64,000 bases of DNA from Gari tellinella (lineage: Eukaryota > Mollusca > Bivalvia > Cardiida > Psammobiidae). Both the position numbers and the translations under genes were made by a program. Under the pieces are notes generated by a model, which searched no databases, was not told the origin of the DNA, and saw only the letters and a list, made by a program, of their open reading frames with translations. Within the stretch, counting starts at the first letter, position 1; the number at the start of each line of letters is the position of its first letter. The DNA lies in the NCBI GenBank assembly GCA_922989275.2, contig OV277859.1, forward strand, positions 89,214,198 through 89,278,197, given 5' to 3'. Below, piece by piece: positions 1 to 10,200 of the stretch.

Positions 1-235
1 CACAACAGATGAGTCGAGGTCCAGTTAGTCTGCAAACCAACCATAAGCACACATGACGACCAAGCTCATACATTCTACGAACCGCCAGCAGCGCATTTGT
101 GACTTCCGCTTGACCCAAGAGCCTTGCAAGGAACATACAAGTTATGCGTGTGCGTTTATTTGATGTAGGAAGAAAGCCGTAGAATCGAAAAGTACGTCGG
201 TTACAAGATGGACGCAAGTTGCCCGCCAGTGTGTA

Positions 236-593
236 CAGTGCTCTCTCCCTACAACGGCCCTCCGAACAACGATTCCCTCCTTACAATGATTCTTGTCGCT
301 GTTCCCCAACAAGACAAATTTCTCCAATCTTTTTACTGCTTCAATATCGTCTGCTTAAAATTGTCGTCTGCTGTTTTTCTCAAATTTACATATTTGACAT
401 TTTGACAGAAAAAAATCCTTATGACGAGTGACAAACAGCTTGAATCCAGATCAGACGCCGCGTTACGCGGCCTCTGATCTGGATTCAAGCTGTTTGCAAA
501 TGTAAGTCAATTTCACTCCCTATATTGACTCCCTCTGTACAACGCACACAAGTTTTGTCTCCTATTAGGTGTCGTTGTAGAGAGGGAGCACTG
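236..593. mobile_element. MITE family A (TACAGTGCTCCCTCTC ends), copy 1
   Basis: Flanked by TA; the right end reads CGTTGTAGAGAGGGAGCAC and the left end is its diverged complement. The central palindrome of about 68 bp (432-499) has arms with GATCAGACGCCGCG. The ends suggest a pogo/Tc1-type mobiliser. Confidence 0.75.
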
Positions 594-595
594 TA

Positions 596-1276
596 TTTCC
601 TGACTGAATCGACTTCCCGGAGTTAATCAGGCTCCCGTACGCCTGGCTCGTAATTTAACGTTACAAGCATACATACAAATTCTTTATGTTTTCAATTCTC
701 ATCTGAACTTTTTTATATGTCTCAGCTTCAAATCACATAAACGCTCGTATTTAGCAATAGAAAACGAAATTGTCACGTGCGGACTCAATCTACCGCATTG
801 AGAACATTTGGCTCCCGTGCGCCCGACTTACAGATAAACATGCACGTTTTCGTTTCGAATTCGGTCCCTGCATAGGCCTCAACTAAATTCCAATTTTTTC
901 GAAACATAAATTGAGTTATATCAGTATAGTAGAAAAAGAAAATGACATATTGTGGCTAACTAAGAATGGGTTTCGTGGTGAATTGTGGTTTACTTGTTTT
1001 TAAAACTAGAATCAAATTCAAATTCAAATTCTTTATTTCGCTCAGTACATGTTTTCACATGAATACATGAGGTTAATTGAAGGTGTAATACAAACTAAAC
1101 AGGTAATGAAAGAGAACTTTAACAATTAAGTATTTTAAAGATATTAGCTACAGGCTCAGGTGGGAGAGCTACAATGAAATTTACAATTAAAGTTTTGTAA
1201 GTTGCAATAAATAGATTTGAAATAGATAAAAATAGATTTATACATCTGTAGAATCAGGCTATGGGGTAATGAGTAA
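596..1276. other. No gene seen
   Basis: AT-rich DNA. The only structure I see is a short CAAATT repeat at 1013-1031. Confidence 0.5.
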
Positions 1277-1284
1277 AACATATA

Positions 1285-1495
1285 CGGTCGAACCCCTCTA
1301 ATACGACCATCAAACAGAAGGCTAATTGTCCGTATAAAGGACAGGTGACAGCTTAAAGCAATGTGAAAATGAAACAGAAAGCTCAAGTAGGAGCTTTCAC
1401 TTTCACTTTCACTTTCACATAGCTTTAAGCAGTCACCTTTCTTAAACGATTATTATTTGACACAACTTAGTGGTCGTAATAGAGGGGTTCTACTG
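1285..1495. mobile_element. MITE family E (pogo-like), copy 1
   Basis: The right end GTCGTAATAGAGGGGTTCTA with CTG-TA, and a complementary left end. The central hairpin CAGAAAGCTC... pairs with GAGCTTTC. Its right arm has expanded to (TTTCAC)4 at about 1396-1419. Confidence 0.65.
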
Positions 1496-1566
1496 TATGT
1501 TCATTCCAGAGTTTCAACAGGAAGCCAATATATGTACCAGTTTTATTTGATACATTCAATACTGTA

Positions 1567-1826
1567 TTAACTCTTTGAACCCTAGTCACCTCTATATGCG
1601 TCATTTGCAAACAGAGTACATGTGAGGGGTACACTTGTCCTATGCAAACAGTGTAGACCCTGATCAGAGGGCTCCCTAAGGAGCCCTCTGATCAGGGTCT
1701 ACACTGTTTGTCATTTTGACATACAATGTATTTTGTAAAAATCAATCATAAAAAGTCACAAATGGACTTGACTAAATTGAAAATTAGAATCGTCCATTTG
1801 AGGTTTCAGGGAGGAAAGGGCAAAGC
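1567..1826. mobile_element. MITE family C (TTAA, core GGCTCC), copy 1
   Basis: Starts TTAACTCTTTGAACCCTAG. The central palindrome (about 1644-1711) has arms GTGTAGACCCTGATCAGAGG. It ends in a GGTTTCAGGGAGGAAAGGGC-like edge with a degraded right TTAA. Confidence 0.7.
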
Positions 1827-2179
1827 GACCATTTAATAGAAAACAAATAGGTATGTTTAAAGTCCCATTGTGTTTTCAGACCTTTTTTTAATGTCCGAAA
1901 TACAATAACGGTTAATAATAATGTTTCAACCTTCTTATGGGCCAAACTGATCAAAGAAATGTTAAAGACAGACCTAATTCATCAAAAGTGGCAGTTTAAA
2001 ACCATAACAAACCGAAAGTATAGTCAAACAACTAGGTCTGACGTGTCACGGGGTCGCCGAGTCCATTTTTAAGGGAGATCAGCATTTCGGATATCCTCGT
2101 CTCATTCTTTTAAAAAACAAGGTTGAGTTATAGGTATAAACAATGAGCGGATTAGTTATCAGAAACATAGCGTAATGGA

Positions 2180-2461
2180 TAGGTCGTAGGCCCATAATCG
2201 TTCGCCAGTGTTGGAGAAGGGTTGCTTTGTTTCAGTTCGAGTCCGATATTAGTCATATTTTAAACAATTAATCGATGATAAAATACATACATGTACATGT
2301 ATATACACACAGGTAGCCAGCCACAAATACCCCGTACGTTCTGGCTCCCTGTGTGTATATACATGTACATGTATGTATTTTATCATCGATTAATTGTTTA
2401 AAATATGACTAATATCGGACTCGAACTGAAACAAAGCAACCCTTCTCCAACACTGGCGAAC
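2180..2461. repeat. Near-perfect ~120-bp-arm palindrome with tRNA-like arm
   Basis: About 2199-2315 is repeated inverted at 2345-2461. The left side carries a tRNA-like A box (TAGCGTAATGGATAGG) and B box (AGTTCGAGTCCGA), so the arms look SINE-derived. Between the arms are 25-30 bp. Confidence 0.7.
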
Positions 2462-2548
2462 GTGTTCATAAATGGTCGGCTTATATTATACAGTATGGAA
2501 TAGAATATAATGCTTTACTATTCATGCAAGATTTATATAAAAAAAAGT

Positions 2549-2641
2549 GTAAGGTCGACGTGGGATTCGAACCCACGCTTACTAAAAATACTGCTATTTG
2601 CCTTTGCATACCTAACCTTTGCCTACTGCGCTAAACTGCTC
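2549..2641 (-). mobile_element. tRNA-derived SINE head or tRNA pseudogene
   Basis: On the minus strand the A box is TAGCGCAGTAGGC, and the T arm GTGGG-TTCGAAT-CCCAC is perfect. The acceptor halves do not pair, so this is not a working tRNA. Confidence 0.5.
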
Positions 2642-2774
2642 ACAATAATTCCGCCTTCATTATTTCACCTCATATACGAAACTCGGCTGTTTAAAATATG
2701 GTCCGAGAACATGCGGAATGCTGTGGTACCTAAAAAATGGACTCGGCTGACCTTTGACACGTCAGACCTAGTTG

Positions 2775-2949
2775 TTTGACTGTTTGGATCTCGAACAGAC
2801 GCCGCGTAACTCGGCGTCTTATCTGGATCCAAACTGTTTGACAATCGTCTTAAGGTTCTTTTAATTAAAACTATGAATAAATCTAAACTAAACAAATTTT
2901 GCACATGACAATTTCAAAGCAGACGTCTGTGCAGCAGAATAAGGGTTAA
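2775..2949. mobile_element. MITE family B fragment (core GACGCCGCG)
   Basis: The palindrome 2778-2843 has arms ACAGACGCCGCGTAAC and ...CGGCGTC. The right edge AAGGGTTAA ends at 2949. The left part is unclear. Confidence 0.55.
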
Positions 2950-3029
2950 CCACTTCATTCCTGTGCTCCAGCTAATCCGAAGTAAACTGAACAAATCCAA
3001 CAGTTTATCACTCATTTCAGCACCGAATG

Positions 3030-3100
3030 ATATGGTGTTACTACTCATTAGAATTGTCTCTTGGAGACGATTCTAATGAGTAGTGACACCATTGGTTTTA
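3030..3100. repeat. Short hairpin
   Basis: ACTACTCATTAGAATTGTCT and its complement meet at a TTGGA loop (3038-3092). The family is not identified. Confidence 0.5.
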
Positions 3101-3427
3101 AAGCAGAAATAAAGGTTTTAGTTTTCGAAATACTCCCCTTATCTGGAGCCCTGTATTTACAGAGTTGTCCTTCTTTCCGTTCACAAGGTCAAATTAATGG
3201 GTGTTAACACCCATAAATTAAAAACATAAATAAAAAGCGAATTTCTTAGGTAAAGCCGCTTTTTGTGAAAGAATCACGTCCCATGTAGTTCTAATGGGAT
3301 CCCAAGCAACCGTTTTATGCAGGTTTCCCAAAAGCACAATGCGGCTTTAAATGTTGGTGGTTGCTTGACGGAGGATTAACCATTTCATGATCAAATTATT
3401 CGGGAGATTGTTACCCTTTCACCGCTT

Positions 3428-3560
3428 TATTTATTTTTTTTTTATTTTTTTTTTCAGTTCAATATTTTATTATCTCCGTGAATAGGTGTATGTGGGTCGG
3501 AGATCCATCCCACTCTACACCTTACAATACATGTGAAATATTTTAGTCTATAATATATCG
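3428..3560 (-). mobile_element. LINE 3' tail with poly(A)
   Basis: On the minus strand this reads as the same 3' end seen at 33.7 kb, with GTAAGGTGTA near its start, a segment with GGATGGATCTCCGACCC, and a terminal A-rich run (T-rich on + at 3428-3454). It is about 110 bp long and extremely 5'-truncated. Confidence 0.6.
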
Positions 3561-3576
3561 AACATATTTTTGTGTA

Positions 3577-3742
3577 TATACAGTCGAAACTCACTACTTT
3601 CTGTTGAGCTTACATATATTTCAAAGCAAAAACGTGGCATATTCACGTTTTAACTTTGGAATACGGGTATGTTCGACTTAGGCGAAATCGATTCAGGGGA
3701 AAGGTCGATTTATTTGAGTTCTAAGTCTCGAGTTTCCACTGT
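3577..3742. mobile_element. MITE family M (CAGTCGAAACTC ends)
   Basis: TATACAGTCGAAACTC on the left and GAGTTTCCACTGTATA on the right; TA-type, Tigger/pogo-like ends. Related copies are at 54.3 and 55.0 kb. Confidence 0.6.
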
Positions 3743-3789
3743 ATATAATAATAATAAAAAAAAAACAGGAAAAAGAAAAAAAACACGCT

Positions 3790-4061
3790 TTATTGTCGTC
3801 TGCTTCATTAGTGTTGTCTGCAAAACACGTTTCAAAGTTAGATTTAAGGTTTTATGACTTAATAAATATCGATAAAAGTGGCAAACAGTAAAGGTCCTAA
3901 TCAGACGCCGCGTAAGATTTAAGGTTGTATGACTTAATAAATATCGATACAAGTGTCAAACAGTTTAGGTCCTGATCAGACGCCACATTATGCTGCGTCT
4001 AATCAGGACCCAAACTGTTTGCAAAAGCGCTTTTAAGCGTCATTGAAAGTTAAAGGGTTAA
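3790..4061. mobile_element. MITE family B with internal 75-bp tandem duplication
   Basis: The right end AAAGGGTTAA is at 4052-4061, and the hairpin core is at 3955-4022. The left subterminal segment starting GATTTAAGGTT occurs at 3841 and again at 3916. It lies just upstream of the methyltransferase TATA box. Confidence 0.65.
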
Positions 4062-4123
4062 ACAGAGCGTTCATAAAGGAGTTTTCTGAAACCATTTAAT
4101 ATTCCATTAAGCAGGCACTTGTC

Positions 4124-4130
4124 TATATAA
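4124..4130 (+). promoter_or_regulatory. TATA box of the methyltransferase gene
   Basis: TATATAA lies 103 nt upstream of the ATG at 4233, leaving room for a start site near 4155 and a 5' UTR of about 80 nt. A TTAA-flanked MITE ends at 4061, just upstream. The site is inferred from motif and position only. Confidence 0.45.
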
Positions 4131-4232
4131 ATTTCTAAACGTTTTAACGCTAAATGCAAGATTGACTGATTTGAATCCCTTTTTTTGAATTATTTAAAAA
4201 TACATTAAACAGATTTTTGAGATCCATTTACC

Positions 4233-7200
4233 ATGGATGCAGGAGCGTTTTCGAAACATCTTAACCAAATAAACGAGGCTGCATTCACGTCCTTGTTGAT
4301 GGCTCTCGGCAGCGAACTTGGGTTCTTTGATCTAATGATGAAAGCAAATAGACCGATGACGTCACTGGAACTTGCAGACCTTGCTGGAATGAAGGAAAGG
4401 TAGGAGATAGTGGGTTTGTATTAAAACTTGCATTAAACGATCACATAAAATAGAATATGATTGAACTGGGATTTTTTGTATAATATACTAAGTTTGATTG
4501 ATTTGGATTTTACTGCACTGCATTTCAAAAAGTTGGTTAAATATCGCTGATGTGTATGTATATAAGAAATGAGAAATAAAGGAAATTTGAAATTTGAGAT
4601 ATAAGGAATGCATTTGACTCAGTTTCATGGAGTCGTACCACTCTTACAGGGATGCCACAAGTTGAAAAGAAAAAATCCTAAGATTTCCAAACTTGCATTT
4701 TTTAAGTGTGGTTTTACGAATCGTACCTTTACCACATATCCTGTTTCTAGTTTTGTTGACATGTGACTACTTAAAGCAGGCTGGAAGTAAAGAAGAATGC
4801 GCCTGAAGGCGCATTCTGCTTTACTTTCAGCCTGCGTTTAGCTACAATGTACCAGAAAAAAATCCGAAGATTTAGGAAAAATCCGGAGAAATGGCAGCCC
4901 TGCTCTTCACTTGTGGCAATGAGCTGAAAGTGTACGAGAATGGACGTACGTTACGACGGAGCATATGTGTTTGACGTCATTAAGATATCAATTAATCAAC
5001 GATATTTTATGAAATATTAATAATTTATAGCGTAAGTACGTGCACAAACAAAGTTTAATTTAGTCCACTTTTTAAAGGATGATGGAATCTCATACCAAAA
5101 ACATCAAAAATCAGTGAAATTAATCCTATTTTAGTGAAATGAAATCGCCCGTACTCTATTGACATTTACGTGCCAAAAGCGAATCTGCTACTAACCGACT
5201 AAAGAATAATAGACATTTCTTGCTTAATCGGAAACGGAATCCGAATCGGAAAAAGGGTAAACCGTTGGTAGTACAGGCTAAATTAGAAGGGGTGTCTCAA
5301 AAGTATTTTGTTATTTGTTTAGGCCAAGCAAAGATGTAAATGTATTAAGGTATGAACCAGTAGCCTTTATTGTGAAAGCAGGTGCAGAAATGAACAGAAC
5401 TCTTTTATCCAGGCGCAAGCGCATTGTACTCATTTTTAGATATATTTTAACTTTAACTCGCAAATTGCCTATTAAATAGTAAAGAATTCATTGTGCATAT
5501 TTTATTTAGATAGCCCTTGTGGTTAAACCAACTGTATCTAGATCAAACACCGAGATACCAATTAATCCGAGTTTCATGTGTTGTATGTACTACAACATAT
5601 AGAAAGGAATAATTGTGAACTTGTCAGGTAAGCTTGATGGCAGAAAGTTGAAAATACTTTTGAGACGCCCCTCCAATTTAGCGTGTACCACCAAAGTTTT
5701 ACCCTTATTCCGATTCGGATTCCGTTTCCGATTAAGTAAGAAATGTTTATTTCAAAGACGGGTTCTAGGTAAGCCGGTGTCTCCGTGGCCTATTTGTTAT
5801 AGTCACTGTGGCTTACAACCGCTATGCTCCTCACCGGTGTGGGTTCGAATCCCATTCGGGTTTTCTTATGTGGTAAAGACTTCCAGCTAGCTTGTGGAAT
5901 GTCAGAGGCGATTTGTGCCTAAAACAGGGCTTCAGAGGGATTCATCTACCTGTAATTAGCTGGACTTTGCGATCACAGGGGTCTATACCGCTTTCTAGTT
6001 TCTACACACTAATATATACTAACAAGGTGTGCAACTCTCTGACTGGACATTCGTACACCTCACGTATAAAAAAGTCTGTAACTCTATCAATTTACATGGT
6101 ATACTCATAATTCGTTCGACTATTGAAAGCTAAGACATTTGTCTACTCATTTAATACACTCTTCTAAAAATTTCTTATGAATTTCGACAATTCCAAGAAC
6201 GATTTTCTCCAAAGCTGACGTCTTGTTTTGATTCTCGACTGACGCTCGTTCACCCGGGTCTCACTATATCACAGCGATAACCTGGTGATGTACAGTTCAA
6301 AACATGGCATGATTCAATAAAACGACCACAGTGTATCACTAACCTTCGGGTTTTAAGTCCTCAGCGTCAAAGTGGTGCTGTAAAATTAGCGATATTTCCG
6401 AGTTACTTTCACTTCGTCGAGGAGTAGCCATTTTGCAAGTGCGGTGGAACAAATTACCCCAAACCATAAAACCCCTACAAACCACAAAACACAGAAAACC
6501 CTACATTGGGGGAATTTTACTGCCGCAACCCCCGCTAGAACAATAACTGTTGTGTTTTGAAGGTGAAATATGTGCATATAATGCAAAATTATTAAGTTTC
6601 TACACTATGGTACCTATATAAAATAATTACTTGATAATGTGAGATTTCAATTACCCCGCAATACAGCGAAAAAATCTTAGGGAAAAAATTTCGTTGACTG
6701 TATTAAAAAAAACCTGTCTATTCCAAATAGTAGACAGACTAACCAGATGGAGGGGAACATACACTCCCAACATGCGTGAACTTATTCTAACTGAAGATGC
6801 AAACAACATAGCAAAATACTGAATATCAAAGTCCCCTGGGCAAGAGTGGCCACTGTGTAATTCTTTTTGACTTCATCTGCTGTACACAAACATAAAAAAA
6901 CCCGAGAGAAACCTACTACAAACCCTACAAAATAAATATATACCACTGATCAAAATTAATAATAACAAAAAACAAATACCATGCCACTGGAAAAAGACAC
7001 CATAGATGATCAAAATGAAAAACACTCTTTAAAGACGCTTCATCCGAACAAAAAAGAGAAAGACAGGAAACTATATAACAGAACATGGAATAAAGTCACA
7101 AAACTTGTCAGACAAACTAGAAAGAGATATGAAAATAATTTAGCAGCAGAATCTAAGACCAATCCATTTTGAAGCGAGTTTGTCAATATATAAACTCGAA

Positions 7201-10200
7201 GAGTAAAACCAAGACTTGCATCAATGAACTGAGAAAAAATACAGCAGACCATAAGTCGACAAAGTCTAATGAATAGGGGGAAAAGGCGAACATCATCGCC
7301 GATTTCTCTTTAGTAGTGTTTTTATAAAAGGAAGCACCTGGTGAAATACCCAAATTGCCAAATAGAGACACAAAGACACCATGGACAGAAAATGAAATAT
7401 CACCAAAACATGTAGAGAAACTCTTGACAAATCAACCGGTGCAGACAATTTACACCCCACTTTTCTCAAACAACTAAGCAAGAACTGTCAAAGAACTGTC
7501 AATACCATTGAATATCATTTTCGAAGAATCCATAATAAAGAAGGACATCCCTATTGATTAGAAAAAAAACCAAATTCAGTGCAATTCATAAAAAGGAGAC
7601 AAAATCAATCCAGGAAACTACAGACCAGTCAGTCTCACATCGGTCATTTGCAAAGTAATAGAGAAAATAATCAGAAACCTCATCATAGAGCACATGACAG
7701 TAATCAGATCTCTTCACGGACAAGCAGTATGGTTTAATGGCTGGTAGATCCACGGCGCTCCAACTGTTAAATGTTATGGACAAAGGGACAGAAGCAATGA
7801 ACACTGGAGACGGGATTGACTGTGTATACATGAATTTCCAAAAGACCTTCGACACAGTGTCCCACAAAAGACTAATAAGTAATCTAGAGTCGTATGGAAT
7901 TGGAAAAAATATGGTTGAATTGACAAGATAGTTTTTATCCGGGAGAACATAAACAGTAACAATCAATGGATTCGTGTCAAACTTGCATAAAGTCCCTTCA
8001 GGAATCCCACAAGGATATATGATTGGACCCCTCATGTTCATAATATACATAAATGATCTTTCTGACAATGTTAAATCAACAATATACTTATTTGCAGACG
8101 ACAAAAAATATTCAATATCATCAAATCCCCAGAAGACAAAGAAACACTACAAAATGACCTACACAAAATATCATATTGGACAGATAAATAACTACTAAAA
8201 CTACACCCACAAAAGTGCAAAAGTATGCATATTAAAAGACTGTTGTAGTTATATAAGGTCATAATCGGGGACCCGGTGATCACCAAAATGAGTTTCTGTT
8301 TTGTAATTTATTTTTCTTGTGGGAGGTATCCCTGTTGCTAACCATACACTTCATCCTAGCAACGTCTGTTCACATTATCCTTCAACTCTTTCGCTGTCGA
8401 AAATTTTAAAACCTTACCTTCATAACAGCTTTCATTCTTATTCAGAAGCAGAGTTTGTCAGCATCTGATCTGGAAGCAAATTATTCTTTTATACGCCGTC
8501 AGAGGCGAAAGAGTTGAAGGATTAACAATCATACAAATTCACTCATTCCCCACATGCAGTTCTATGTACACTGTACTGCTTTTTTACAACTGAACTGACA
8601 TTAGTCCTTAACGTACAAATAACTTGGATCCAGATCAGACACCGAGCTGCTCGATAACTTGGAAGGGTAAACTATTTATTAGAATGCAGGAAAAGACATT
8701 TTGCAAGGGGCATAAAAATATACCCGCATACCTTTTCCCGTTGATGGATGCAACGAAAATAGTCAAATTCAGCCCCATATGGACAGAAGCATACCGCTGC
8801 GTTTTAAAGACTGTCAAAGTGTTACCGGTAAAGAAAGTCATTAATATTTTAGTGTGTGGTGCTTGATAAACATAAGTAAAGAGGTCTGAAGGGTTTGTTT
8901 TTGTCGAGATGTGAACATCATTGTGGTTTGTAGTGGAATAACTTCGGCCGATGCTGAACACGTTGGAAGGGGAAGGGGATTGACATATAAAGTGTGTTAT
9001 GAAGGTAAGCTTTTAAAGATTTAGACATTGACAGTTCCATTTTCGTGTCATTAAAATCTATTTAAGCGTCACAGAGGAGTAAAATGATTTTTGGTTTCCA
9101 GGAAATGACACATTTCCGTGCTAAATTGTTGTCTGACTCAAAACTAATTTTGGCGATCATCCCGAATATAACCTTATACTTACTAAGCGTTACTTAGCGT
9201 TGATTACCAGCTCAGGTTCCTCTTTGCTGGACTTTTCTTTTTGTGCACTTAGTACTTTAGTACTTTTGTTTTAGATTTCGGTTCTTATATTGGCCTTATA
9301 CATGTAGTTGTATTTACTTTCTTGGTTTTTTCAGTAGTTATTTTATCTATTTTTAAATGAGTTGAGTGTTTTTGTATTTACCACCTCTTCTGTTAAGCTG
9401 TTCCAAATGTTGCTGTTCTTATCCAAAACTGTATTTTCTGATATCTAACCTTGCACTTTGTGAGTATGACTTTTTATGATTTCCCCTTATTGAAGTTCTT
9501 ATTGTTTGATCTTCTCTCTGTTTTAGAAAGTTTCCTTCTTTCTTAAAATGCATTCTGACTAAGGTTTCGTATAATGGTGAGAACATTTTCTGATCAAGAT
9601 GATGGAAATTTCGCCGAATTATTGCACTCATATTTTTTTACTTTTTCTGCAATGTGTTAATCAAAGTTTAATTTGTTATCTATTATTACCCCTGTGTCAT
9701 TTTCTTCTTCTGTATTCTTTTTCTGTATGTTCCAATGTGAAACCCATTAGCTCGTATGAGAAATTTGTATCTGGATTTTTCTTTCCAACATGCATATTTT
9801 TGCACTTTGTGGGTGTAGTTTTAGTCCATTGTGATATTTTGTGAAGGTCATTTTAGAGTGTTTCTTTGTCTTCTGGGGATTTGATAATATTGAATATTTT
9901 TGTGTCGTCAACAAATAAGTATATTGTTGATTTAACATTGTCAGAAAGATCATTATGTATATTATGATCATGAGGAGTCCAATCACATATCCTTGCGGGA
10001 TGCCTTAAGCGACGTCATGCCAGTTTGATCATATTCCATTGATTAATACTTCTTTATAAACGATGCTTCGAATAAAGTACTCAAGTGTGTTGACTGACTT
10101 AAATCACTAAGCTCCTCACCGCTGTGAGTTCGAATCCCAGTAGGGTCGTTAGGGTTTTTCATGTCGGGAAGCCTTCCAGCTGGCTTGCGGAAGATCGGTG

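Noticed and set aside
2549..2641. Working tRNA gene on the minus strand
   Set aside because: The T arm is perfect, but the acceptor halves do not pair and the anticodon arm is not formed; read as SINE or pseudogene.
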